Shown here piece after piece: positions 51,700 to 59,614 of a DNA stretch of 64,000 bases. Origin of the DNA: Saccharothrix saharensis (GTDB lineage: Bacteria > Actinomycetota > Actinomycetes > Mycobacteriales > Pseudonocardiaceae); contig NZ_VFPP01000001.1 in NCBI RefSeq assembly GCF_006716745.1, positions 2,666,001-2,730,000 of the forward strand. Direction: 5' to 3'. Position 1 is the stretch's first letter; every line of letters begins with the position of its first letter. The position numbers and the translations under genes are program-made. The notes beneath the pieces are model-generated. The model was not told the origin of the DNA and did not search any database. It was given only the letters and a program-made list of their open reading frames with translations.

Positions 51700-52958
51700 G
51701 CCGGAAGATCACCACTGCGGATCTCGACCCGTTCCAGTTCGCCCTGCTGTACCAGAAGCTCAAGGGCGTGCACACGTGGTGGCTCGCGCTGGGCGGCGTG
51801 GTCGTCATCGCGCTGTTGGTGCTGGTCAGCACGATCGAGGGCACGTTCGGCCGAGCCGCCGACTTCCAACCGGCGGCCGACTTCAAGCGCACCGTCGGCA
51901 TCACGCTCGCGGAGCGGTCGGCGCCGAGCTTCCCGTTCATGCGGGACGTGGTCAGTTGGCTGCTCGCGCTGATCGTCGTGAGCGGCGCGGTGCTGCTGCA
52001 CCGCCACTGGCAGCACCTGTCGGTGTGCCTGTCCCGGCTCACGGCCAACGGCGCCCTCGTCGCGCGTGACGTGCCGAGGTCGACCCGGGTGTCGAAGCTC
52101 CTGGGAGTCGACCGGATGATCAGCGGCGTCGCGCCGGACCAGGCGCTGGACACCGTGGTGAGCAAGGTGGTGGAAGCGCTGAAGCGGCGCGGCGTCGGGC
52201 TCCTCGTGCTCATGGGCGGCTCGGCGCTGGTGCTCACCATCCTGCTGATCCTCGGCCTGGAGAACAACATGTTCCACGTGCTCGCGCCGACGGGCGCGAA
52301 CGAGCACGACAAGGCCGAGTGGGTGCGCGAGGCCTACGCCAGCTGGTGGGCGGGCAAGCACCACATCCTCGGCCACATCCTGTACTGGATGCTGGCCTGG
52401 TTCGCGATCTTCATCATCCTGTCGTTCCAGGTCGTCGGCGTCATCGCCATCTACCTCCTGGTGGCGTCGCACTTCGTGGTCGAGCCGTCGGCCGACTGGC
52501 TCAACCGCGACGGCCGCTACGGCTGGACGCCCCTGGCCACCCTGTACCGGACGGTGGTGTGGGCGAACGCGCTGCTGGGCGTCACGCTCACGATCGTCCT
52601 GGCGTCCTTGGGCATCGACAACTACGGGTGGGTCGCGGTCCTGGTGGTCGTCTACATCGCGCTCGTGCCGCTGTTCATCGGCGTGCCGTGGCTGGTCCTG
52701 CGGCGAGCGGCGGAGACGGCCCGCGACACCCGCGTCCGGCAGATCTCGGACCTGATGGCGAGCCGCGGCATCGACCCCGACGTGGACATCGAGGCAGCCG
52801 CCCCCTACGTCGCCGAGTCCGAGCGGTGCAGAGCGGCCCGGATCCGCCCGCTCCGACTGGGCACGGCGTCGTTCTCGACCTACGCGGTGCTCGCCGTGCT
52901 CCCGGTGCTCCTGACCGCCGCGCAGATCTTCCTGCCCCTGACCTTCGGGACACGATGA
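51696..52958 (+). CDS. Polytopic membrane protein of unknown function
   Basis: A 420-residue inner-membrane protein with about eight hydrophobic helices, including 'WWLALGGVVVIALLVLV' near residue 30, a pair at about 225-265 ('YWMLAWFAIFIILSFQVVGV'), and 'LAVLPVLLTAAQIFLPL' at the C-terminus. A cytoplasmic stretch between helices 2 and 3 contains 'RSTRVSKLLGVDRMISGVAP'. I recognise no transporter or enzyme signature. ATG overlaps the preceding stop by 4 bp, and the cyclopropane-synthase-like gene follows after 10 bp, so all three are one operon. Confidence 0.75.
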   Translation: MSRKITTADLDPFQFALLYQKLKGVHTWWLALGGVVVIALLVLVSTIEGTFGRAADFQPAADFKRTVGITLAERSAPSFPFMRDVVSWLLALIVVSGAVLLHRHWQHLSVCLSRLTANGALVARDVPRSTRVSKLLGVDRMISGVAPDQALDTVVSKVVEALKRRGVGLLVLMGGSALVLTILLILGLENNMFHVLAPTGANEHDKAEWVREAYASWWAGKHHILGHILYWMLAWFAIFIILSFQVVGVIAIYLLVASHFVVEPSADWLNRDGRYGWTPLATLYRTVVWANALLGVTLTIVLASLGIDNYGWVAVLVVVYIALVPLFIGVPWLVLRRAAETARDTRVRQISDLMASRGIDPDVDIEAAAPYVAESERCRAARIRPLRLGTASFSTYAVLAVLPVLLTAAQIFLPLTFGTR

Positions 52959-52968
52959 TGGGAGGCTC

Positions 52969-54120
52969 ATGAACGACATCGCCGTGATCAACCCGATCGC
53001 GCGTCGCCATCGCGACTACTACGCGGGCCGCGCGGCCGTCCCGTTCGCGGTCCGGACCGCGTCCGGCCGGGTCTACGAAGTGGGGTCCGGCGAGCCGCGG
53101 TTCACCTTCGCGGCCACCGACCGGCGGGGTGAGGAAGCGCTGGCCTCGCTCGACCAGTTCCAGATCGGCGTCGCGTACCTGGAGGGGTGGCTCGACGTCG
53201 AGGGCGACTTCACGGCGGCGCTGGCGATGCGGGGGTTCTTCCGGGACTTCCACCCCGTGACGTGGATCGGGCGGTACCTGCCGACGCTGCTCGGCGCGGG
53301 CACCGCGCACGACCGCAGGGCGATCTCCTCGCACTACGACATCGAGTCGGACTTCTTCCTGACCTTCCTCGACGAGCGGCACCGCTGCTACACGCAGGGT
53401 GCCTTCGAGCACGACGACGAATCCCTCGAAGACGCCATGACGCGCAAGATGGACATCGCCCTGGAATCGCTGGACCTGCCCGAGGACGCCCACGTCCTGG
53501 AGGTCGGCGGCGGCTGGGGCGCGTTCCTCGAACACGCCGGGCGACGCGGCATCAGGGTCACCGCGCTCACCCTCGCGGTCGAGTCGGAGCGGTACCTCAA
53601 CGACCTGGTCGAACGGCACGACCTCCCGGTCACCGTGGTGCGCAGGCACTTCCTCGAGTACCGGACCGGGCGGAAGTTCGACGCGATCGTCAACATGGGC
53701 GTCACCGAGCACCTGCCCGACTACCGCCGGACCCTCCGCCAGTACGCGGACCTGCTGCGGCCCGGTGGCCGGGTGTACCTGGACGCGTTCGGGATGCGCT
53801 CGAAGTACCGGATGTCCACGTTCATGACCCGGTTCGTCTACCCCGGTCGGTCGTCCCCGCTGCTGCTGCCCAAGTACCTGGCCCACGTCGCGCGGTCACC
53901 GTTGCAGCTCACCGGGTTGCACGACGAGCGGCACAACTACCACCTCACCTGCCGGGCCTGGGCACGCCGGCTCGACGCGGCGCGCGAGGAGGTCGTGGAA
54001 CGCTGGGGTCAAGCGCTGTACCGCCGGTTCCGCCTGTTCCTGTGGGCTTCCGCGCTCGGGTTCGACAGCGGCAACCTCCAGGCCTACCGCTGGGGTTTGC
54101 GGCTGCCGCCCGGCCGGTGA
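52969..54120 (+). CDS. Cyclopropane-fatty-acyl-phospholipid synthase-like methyltransferase
   Basis: A 383-residue CFA-synthase-family methyltransferase. An N-terminal substrate domain contains 'QIGVAYLEGWLDVEGDFTAA'. It is followed by the family hallmark 'ISSHYDIESDFFLTFLDERH' and 'CYTQGAFEHDDESLEDAMTR'. The SAM motif is 'VLEVGGGWGAFLEHAG', where the usual DIGCGWG has become EVGGGWG. Such enzymes add a methylene or methyl group to double bonds of membrane or mycolic-type fatty acids. It is the third gene of the hydrolase-membrane protein operon, with a perfect hairpin terminator after it. The altered SAM motif and odd operon suggest a specialised substrate. Confidence 0.85.
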   Translation: MNDIAVINPIARRHRDYYAGRAAVPFAVRTASGRVYEVGSGEPRFTFAATDRRGEEALASLDQFQIGVAYLEGWLDVEGDFTAALAMRGFFRDFHPVTWIGRYLPTLLGAGTAHDRRAISSHYDIESDFFLTFLDERHRCYTQGAFEHDDESLEDAMTRKMDIALESLDLPEDAHVLEVGGGWGAFLEHAGRRGIRVTALTLAVESERYLNDLVERHDLPVTVVRRHFLEYRTGRKFDAIVNMGVTEHLPDYRRTLRQYADLLRPGGRVYLDAFGMRSKYRMSTFMTRFVYPGRSSPLLLPKYLAHVARSPLQLTGLHDERHNYHLTCRAWARRLDAAREEVVERWGQALYRRFRLFLWASALGFDSGNLQAYRWGLRLPPGR

Positions 54121-54130
54121 CGCGGATCCG

Positions 54131-54158
54131 CCGCTACCGGGCGCCGACCCGGTAGCGG
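54131..54158 (+). terminator. Perfect 11-bp hairpin after the CFA-synthase-like gene
   Basis: CCGCTACCGGG (54131-54141) pairs with CCCGGTAGCGG (54148-54158), 6-nt loop. Confidence 0.85.
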
Positions 54159-54558
54159 TCCCCGCGACGACGTGCGACTGGATCGGGCACAAGCCGCACA
54201 CCGCCACCAGGTCCACGGCCATGACCCGGTCGGGAAGCCCCGGCGGAGCGTCACCACCTCGGACACCGCGGACCACGGCCCCGCTCTCCCGCACCGCCGC
54301 GGCGCACCGGCTGAGCACGCGTCCCATCGCCCTGGTGGTAACAGCCGACCCCCTGGGTCCGCGAGACGACCGGCGGCCCACGTCGGTCGCCGACCAGGAC
54401 CAGGACCCCGTCCCCGCCTCCCGGACCGGAATCCACGAAGACGGCTGCTGCGCGTCTTGACCTCCGTTCGGCCGTCACGGGCCCGGACACCAGTTCAACC
54501 CACACCGGTACCACCGTCGCACGCCGCCGAGGCCGGAGCAGCCGCCGGGGGCGCCCGC
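54159..54558. other. Intergenic stretch without a recognised gene
   Basis: About 400 bp between the CFA-synthase-like terminator and the 3' end of the LmbU-like gene. Minus-strand frames are open but their composition is Arg/Pro-rich and no product is recognised. One ACCCCCTG copy occurs at 54349-54356, which could be chance. Confidence 0.4.
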
Positions 54559-55194
54559 TCACCTCGCGTCGAGGACCGTCCCAGCCGCTCGGTCCAACGC
54601 CCTCACGACCCAGACGCCGAACTCGACGTCCGCTTCGGCGGCCGCCTTGCGCCAGACCTCGACCCGCGCGCTCGGCACGCTCAACCGGGGCAGCGCGCGC
54701 TGCTCGTCATCGGTCGCACTCCCGAGCCCGCCGCGCACCGCCTGCCGCAACCGGCTGCGGGTCCATCCGTGCCGTTCGGCGAGGTCGAGCCAACGGCTCT
54801 GGTCGGCCGGGGGCAGGGGCGCGACCTCGGCGTGGTGCTGGAAGCTCAGGTCCTTCCGGCGTCGCGGGTACTCCACCTTGCGGGCGACCCACGCGTAGTT
54901 GCGCAGGGTCTGGTAGTCCAGCCCGACCAGGTCGATCGCCTGCCGGTAGCGGTCGCGGTACTTCTCCTTGCCGTAGACGAGCCAGTCGCCCAGGTACCAG
55001 GCGGAGGAGTTGGCGATGCGGGCGACCCGGAGCCCCGCCTGCTGCCAGGCGTCGAACGTCAGGTCGCGGGGGAAGGCGAGCCCGCTGACGGTGGCCAGCA
55101 CCCCGGTCCTGTTCGCCTGATCGGCGTCGACCGCGGTGACCGGTTGTGATCGTGCAACGGTCGGCTCGCGTCGGGCGTGGTGCGCCACTGTCAC
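54559..55194 (-). CDS. LmbU-family transcriptional regulator
   Basis: A 211-residue protein of the LmbU/NovE/HmtD-type regulators found in lincomycin, novobiocin and related antibiotic clusters. The conserved core is 'GLAFPRDLTFDAWQQAG', 'IANSSAWYLGDWLVYGKEKY', 'LDYQTLRNYAWVARKVEYPR' and 'LSFQHHAEVAPLPPADQ'. LmbU proteins bind DNA and activate biosynthetic genes. GTG at 55194 has GAGGGGAGC about 9 bp upstream. The gene is divergent from a STAND-LuxR regulator, and the 307-bp space between holds clustered CAGGGGGT elements that recur before the P450/oxidase pair 4 kb away. No classical biosynthetic core gene is within the window. Confidence 0.88.
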   Translation of the reverse strand: MTVAHHARREPTVARSQPVTAVDADQANRTGVLATVSGLAFPRDLTFDAWQQAGLRVARIANSSAWYLGDWLVYGKEKYRDRYRQAIDLVGLDYQTLRNYAWVARKVEYPRRRKDLSFQHHAEVAPLPPADQSRWLDLAERHGWTRSRLRQAVRGGLGSATDDEQRALPRLSVPSARVEVWRKAAAEADVEFGVWVVRALDRAAGTVLDAR

Positions 55195-55270
55195 TGCGAT
55201 CGCTCCCCTCGGCCTGTCCCCGGTCGCGGACGGCTTCGCCGCCGGCCGGCGGAACAAGTCTCGGCCGCGC

Positions 55271-55294
55271 CACCCCCCGTATCGCCAGGGGGTG
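55271..55294. promoter_or_regulatory. Inverted repeat CACCCCC-N10-GGGGGTG
   Basis: CACCCCC (55271-55277) and GGGGGTG (55288-55294) are perfect complements; the right half is part of CCAGGGGGTGG. It lies 77 bp upstream of the LmbU-like start codon. Confidence 0.55.
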
Positions 55295-55311
55295 GCCACG
55301 CAGTTCTCGGG

Positions 55312-55337
55312 TCAGGGGGTCGCCCGCCACCCCCTGA
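55312..55337. promoter_or_regulatory. Perfect operator TCAGGGGGT-N8-ACCCCCTGA
   Basis: Nine-base arms at 55312-55320 and 55329-55337 are perfect complements, 118 bp upstream of the LmbU-like start and 164 bp upstream of the LuxR-like start. The same core, CAGGGGGT/ACCCCCTG, appears three times at 59389-59442. Confidence 0.65.
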
Positions 55338-55501
55338 TCACGACGAGAGCGCCGTCTTCCGCGAATCGGGTGGACGTGGTTCCGCGTTGCGGGCACGATC
55401 ATGGGCTGGTCACGGCCCGGAGTGCGTCGATCACCACCGGTGAGCCGCGTTGGACGGGGCGCGGACCGACGCGGACGATGTGATCGGTTGGGGGGCGGCG
55501 A

Positions 55502-58054
55502 GTGACGACGGGTCGAGGTGGGTATCCGCAGGGGGAAGCGACGGCGCTGATCGGGCGGGACGCGCTGATCGCGGACGTGGTGGCCTTCATCGAGGGGCAG
55601 GGCCACAAGAGGGTCCTGACGCTGCTGGGCCCGGGCGGTGTGGGCAAGACCAGCCTGGCCGAGGAGGCCGCGCGGCGCGTGCGGGATGACCCGGCGGTGG
55701 GCGGCGCGGCGCGGCGTGACGTCGCCCTCGCCTACCTGGCCGAGCTGAAGGCACCCGACGAGGACCGGCTGCACCACCTCGTCCTGCGGGCGTTGGAGAT
55801 CACCGACCAGGGCGTCGACCGGCCGCTGCCGGTGATCGTGGACCACCTGCGCCGGCGTGAGCAGGCGGGCCGCCGGACGCTGCTGGTGCTGGACAACTGC
55901 GACCACCTGCTCGACGACGTCGTGGACCTCGTCGAACGGCTGCTCGACGAGCTGCCCGACCTGCGGGTGCTGCTGACCAGCCGGGAAACGCTGGAACTGG
56001 CCAAGGAGCTGGTGGTCGCGGTGCCGCCGCTGGCGCTGGAGCCCTCCGAGTGCACCGGTGGTGCCGACTACCGGGACCAGTCGGACGGGCCGCTCAGCGA
56101 CGCCGAGCGACTGCTGGTGCAGTGCCTCAACGACCGGGGCATGCGGCTGACCCCGGACGACGACTGGGAAACTCTGCGCCGGTTGGTGGCGTGGACCGAC
56201 GGCATCCCCCTGGTGCTGATCTTCGTCGCGGTTCGGCTGCTGGGCGGCATGGCCCCGCGCGAGGTGCTGGAGCGCCTGGACAAGGGCAGGTTGCTGCACG
56301 CGCGGGCCGGTGGCCGCCGCAGCCGCCGGCAGGGGCTCAAGACGCACCACCCGTCGCTGACCGCGATGATGGACGACAGCTGGCGCTCGTTGACCCCTCA
56401 GCAGGCCGCCCTGGCCGCTCGCATCAGCGTGTTCGCCGACGGCTTCACGGTCGGCGACGTCGAGGCGGTGTGCGCCGACCCGGAGGTCGTCCCGAACGGT
56501 GACGAGCCCGGCGGTGCCGTGCGCGTGCACCGCGCGGAGGTCGCCGACCTGGTCAACGACCTGATCCAGAAGTCGCTGATCAAGCGGCACGGTCCGGGCA
56601 AGCTCGGCCAGCTCAACCCGGTGCGCGAGTACGCCGAGGCGCGCCTGGTCGACCGCGGCGAACCGGAGTCGGTGCGCACCCGCCACGCCCGGCACTTCCG
56701 CGACCTGGCCAAGCACTACGCCGACACCTGGTACGGACCGCGGGAGGTCGAGCTGCTGCGGCGGGCGAACGACCAGATCGCCAACTTCCTCGCCGCGATG
56801 GACTGGTGCGCCGAGACCGCGAGCGACCAGGCCCGCACCGGCCTCGAGATCGTCTTCCACCTGGCCAGGTTGCGCCTGCCGTTCTTCTTCGCGCGGCTGG
56901 GCGAGTGGTGCGACCGGTTCGCCGGGTTCCTCGACCTCGTGCCGGTCGAACCCACGCCCGAGCGCATCGGTTCCTCGGCGTTGCTGGGCTGGATCAAGCT
57001 GTGCCAGGGGCTGCCCGAGCAGGCCGAGATCCACCTGCGCCACTGCCGCGAGCTGGTGGCGATGACCGACACGCCCGCCGACGACGTCGCCCCGGTGGTG
57101 TTCCTGGAAGGCGCCTGGCTGATGGAGGGCACGGGCACGCCCGACTGCATCCAGGTCCTCGGGCGCGCGGTGGACCTGTTCGCGCGGTCGGGCCCGGAGT
57201 TCGACGGCGACCGGGGCAACTCCCTGCTGATGTGGGCGCTGGGCGCCGGGTTCTGGGGCGACGACGCCACCGGGACCCGCATCGCGCAGCGCTGCCTGGA
57301 CGACGCCCGGGCCGCCGGAGCCGAGTGGGCGATCAGCTGGGCGCAGTGGGCCAGGGGCTTGGCGCCGTTGATGCACGGGCGCCCGGTGGAGGCCGTCCAG
57401 TGGTTCCGCGCCGGTCTGGAGACGCAGATCGACCTGCGCGAGCGGTGGGGCTCGACCTGGGGCAGCGAGGCGTGCTTCTGGGCGCTGGCCGCCATCGCCG
57501 GGCGGCTGGAGGCGGGCAACGCCGAGACCGGCGCCCGTGAGGTGGCCGAAGCCGCCGCGATCCTGATGGGCGGCGCGCTGGCCATCCAGCGCGACACCCA
57601 CGTCAACGTGATCGGCCTGGTCCCGTTCCGCCGGGAACGCGACCGCGCCCACGCCACCCTGGAACGGGTGCTGGGCCGGGATCGCTTCCGGGAGTGCTTC
57701 GACAAGGGCGCGGCCATGCCCGCCGTCGAGGTGCACCACCTGGCGCTCACCGCGCACATCGTCGCGGGCGACACGCTGAGACGACGCGAGGAGCGTTACG
57801 CCAACGCCTCCTGGAGCACGTTGACGCCGCGGCAGCGGAAGATCGCGGACCTGGTGTCCCAGGGGCTGACCAACCAGCAGGTCGCCGGGAAGGTGCACAG
57901 CTCGCGCGGTGCCGTCGAACAGCAGTTGACCGTCATCTACCGCACCCTGGGCGTCACCGACCGCACCGCCCTGACCGACTGGATCGAGCGGATGCACGAC
58001 GGCGCGTCCACGCCGGCGACCGCGGGGTCGGACGGGCGGTCACCCGGCCGGTGA
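55502..58054 (+). CDS. STAND-ATPase LuxR-family regulator paired with LmbU
   Basis: An 850-residue regulator. The P-loop 'LLGPGGVGKTSLAEEAAR' is at about residues 40-57, Walker B 'LLVLDNCDHLLDD' near 128, winged-helix and TPR-like regions fill the middle, and a LuxR HTH occupies about 768-840 ('LTPRQRKIADLVSQGLTNQQ', 'VHSSRGAVEQQLTVIYRTLG'). GTG at 55502 follows GGGGGGCGGCGA. It is divergent from the LmbU-family gene; co-occurrence with clustered CAGGGGGT elements makes it a candidate for binding them. Its 3' end overlaps the 3' end of the convergent P450 gene by 15 bp. An effector is unknown. Confidence 0.87.
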   Translation: MTTGRGGYPQGEATALIGRDALIADVVAFIEGQGHKRVLTLLGPGGVGKTSLAEEAARRVRDDPAVGGAARRDVALAYLAELKAPDEDRLHHLVLRALEITDQGVDRPLPVIVDHLRRREQAGRRTLLVLDNCDHLLDDVVDLVERLLDELPDLRVLLTSRETLELAKELVVAVPPLALEPSECTGGADYRDQSDGPLSDAERLLVQCLNDRGMRLTPDDDWETLRRLVAWTDGIPLVLIFVAVRLLGGMAPREVLERLDKGRLLHARAGGRRSRRQGLKTHHPSLTAMMDDSWRSLTPQQAALAARISVFADGFTVGDVEAVCADPEVVPNGDEPGGAVRVHRAEVADLVNDLIQKSLIKRHGPGKLGQLNPVREYAEARLVDRGEPESVRTRHARHFRDLAKHYADTWYGPREVELLRRANDQIANFLAAMDWCAETASDQARTGLEIVFHLARLRLPFFFARLGEWCDRFAGFLDLVPVEPTPERIGSSALLGWIKLCQGLPEQAEIHLRHCRELVAMTDTPADDVAPVVFLEGAWLMEGTGTPDCIQVLGRAVDLFARSGPEFDGDRGNSLLMWALGAGFWGDDATGTRIAQRCLDDARAAGAEWAISWAQWARGLAPLMHGRPVEAVQWFRAGLETQIDLRERWGSTWGSEACFWALAAIAGRLEAGNAETGAREVAEAAAILMGGALAIQRDTHVNVIGLVPFRRERDRAHATLERVLGRDRFRECFDKGAAMPAVEVHHLALTAHIVAGDTLRRREERYANASWSTLTPRQRKIADLVSQGLTNQQVAGKVHSSRGAVEQQLTVIYRTLGVTDRTALTDWIERMHDGASTPATAGSDGRSPGR

Positions 58055-59308
58055 CGCCACGAGGCCGTCGTCCACCGTCCACCGCACGGGCAAGGCGGTC
58101 AGGCCGCGCAGCACGCCGAAGGTGCGTCGGGGCACGAAGCCGGGCTCGACCGCGAAGTCGCCGAGGGCGTCCAGCAGCTCGTCGAGGACCACGCGGACCT
58201 GCAACCGGGCCAGGTGCTTGCCCAGGCAGTGGTGCGCCCCCGCGCCCCACCCGAGGTGCCGGGTGGGATGGGGGCGGTCGAGGCGGAACCGGTCCCCGTC
58301 CTCGAACACCGCCCGGTCGCGGTTCGCGCTGCCCCACAGCAGCAACAACCGGTCCCCCGCCTGGAGGTCCGCACCGGCCAACCGGGTGCCGTGGCGCACG
58401 GTGCGCCCGGTGGCCGCGACCGCCGACTCGTGCCGGACGCTCTCCTCCACCACCGCGCCCAGCAACGACCGGTCGGCCGTCACCCGAGCCCGCAGGCTCG
58501 CGTCGGAAGCCAGCACGTAGGCCGTGTTGGCGATCGTGTCGGACGCGGTCAAGGTGCCCGCCGCGAGCATCAGGAACCCGTGCTTGAGCAGTTCGTCGTC
58601 GGTCGCCGGCACCCCGTCCACGGCGGCGTTGACCACCGCGCCGAACACGTCGCGCACCGGCGCGCCGCGCCGCTCGCGCACCAACCCGGCCAGCACCTCG
58701 GCCAACCGCCCGCCCGCCGCACCCGCCTGCTCGGCGTCGGCGGCACCGAACAGCTGCCGGGTCAACGCCGCGATCTCCGCGCGGCGGACCTCCGGCACAC
58801 CCAGCAGCGTCACGGTGACCAAAGACGACACGACCGCCGCGAAGTCGGCCACGAGGTCCGCGCGCCCGCGCGGCGCCAGCCCGTCCAGCACCTCGCGGGC
58901 CAGGCGCCGGACGGCGGGCTCGAGACCGGCCGCCGCGGCCGGGGTGAAGAACGGCTGCATCGCGCGCCGCCAGACGGTGTGGGCGGGCCGGTCCGACTCG
59001 AACAGCGGCGCCGTCACCCTGTTCAACGCCGGCAGCACCATCGTGGCGCCCAACCCCTCGACCGCCGAGGAGAACGTGTCGTCGGCCTTGGCCACCGCGT
59101 CGATCTCCCGGGCCCTCGTCACCACGAAGAAGCCGCCGTAGGCCTCGCTGCGCGCCACCGGGCACGCCTCGCGCAGCTCGGCGGTCCGCTCGTGGATCAC
59201 CTCACCGACTCCCGGCGCCAAGTGGTCGAACGCCTCCGCCCAGGGTGGAACGCGGCCGGGTTCGCCCGCGGGAGGGTCCCCTTGCAGCACGCTCTCGTAC
59301 ACCACCAC
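58040..59308 (-). CDS. Atypical cytochrome P450 lacking the I-helix acid
   Basis: A 422-residue P450. The K-helix 'EESVRHES' (ExxR) and the heme loop 'GWGAGAHHCLGKHLAR' (axial Cys361) are present, with Trp in place of the usual Phe. The I-helix reads 'LAAGTLTASDTIANT': aligned to the AGxE/DT motif, the acidic residue is Leu while the Thr is kept. P450s without the acid often show changed oxygen activation or do coupling, decarboxylation or peroxygenase chemistry. Three consecutive GTG codons (59308-59300) could start it; AGGGG upstream favours the last. The divergent flavin oxidase and shared CAGGGGGT boxes suggest joint action on one substrate. Confidence 0.85.
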   Translation of the reverse strand: MVVYESVLQGDPPAGEPGRVPPWAEAFDHLAPGVGEVIHERTAELREACPVARSEAYGGFFVVTRAREIDAVAKADDTFSSAVEGLGATMVLPALNRVTAPLFESDRPAHTVWRRAMQPFFTPAAAAGLEPAVRRLAREVLDGLAPRGRADLVADFAAVVSSLVTVTLLGVPEVRRAEIAALTRQLFGAADAEQAGAAGGRLAEVLAGLVRERRGAPVRDVFGAVVNAAVDGVPATDDELLKHGFLMLAAGTLTASDTIANTAYVLASDASLRARVTADRSLLGAVVEESVRHESAVAATGRTVRHGTRLAGADLQAGDRLLLLWGSANRDRAVFEDGDRFRLDRPHPTRHLGWGAGAHHCLGKHLARLQVRVVLDELLDALGDFAVEPGFVPRRTFGVLRGLTALPVRWTVDDGLVASPAG

Positions 59309-59388
59309 GCCCCTGACCGCTCAACGCCGATACCGCGACCACCCGTGCCCACAGCCCGGCAGACAACCAGGTGCCCACCACCGGAGGA

Positions 59389-59442
59389 ACCCCCTGATAC
59401 CCGTGTCGCTCGACCAGGGGGGTGGGCGGCGGACCAGGGGGT
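59389..59442. promoter_or_regulatory. Three CAGGGGGT-type boxes between P450 and flavin oxidase
   Basis: ACCCCCTG (59389-59396), CAGGGGGGT (59415-59423, with one extra G) and CAGGGGGT (59435-59442). The first two form an inverted pair. They lie 81-134 bp upstream of the P450 start and 173 bp or more upstream of the oxidase start. Confidence 0.6.
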
Positions 59443-59614
59443 CGGCATCCCCACGATAACCGGACAAGCGTCCGACGTGCCCCACCAGGTCCGATCGGGC
59501 GACACCGGACGGCCCGGGCGCGGTACGCGGTTACGCTGCTCTCCCGGCGGTCGCCACGACGGGTGCCGGTGCGCCGGTGGCTCGGCCGGCGCGGGTCCGG
59601 CGATCGGAGCAGCG

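Noticed and set aside
54707-57997. A 1096-codon minus-strand open frame opposite the STAND-LuxR gene
   Set aside because: Antisense shadow caused by high GC; the plus-strand frame has P-loop, Walker B and LuxR HTH.
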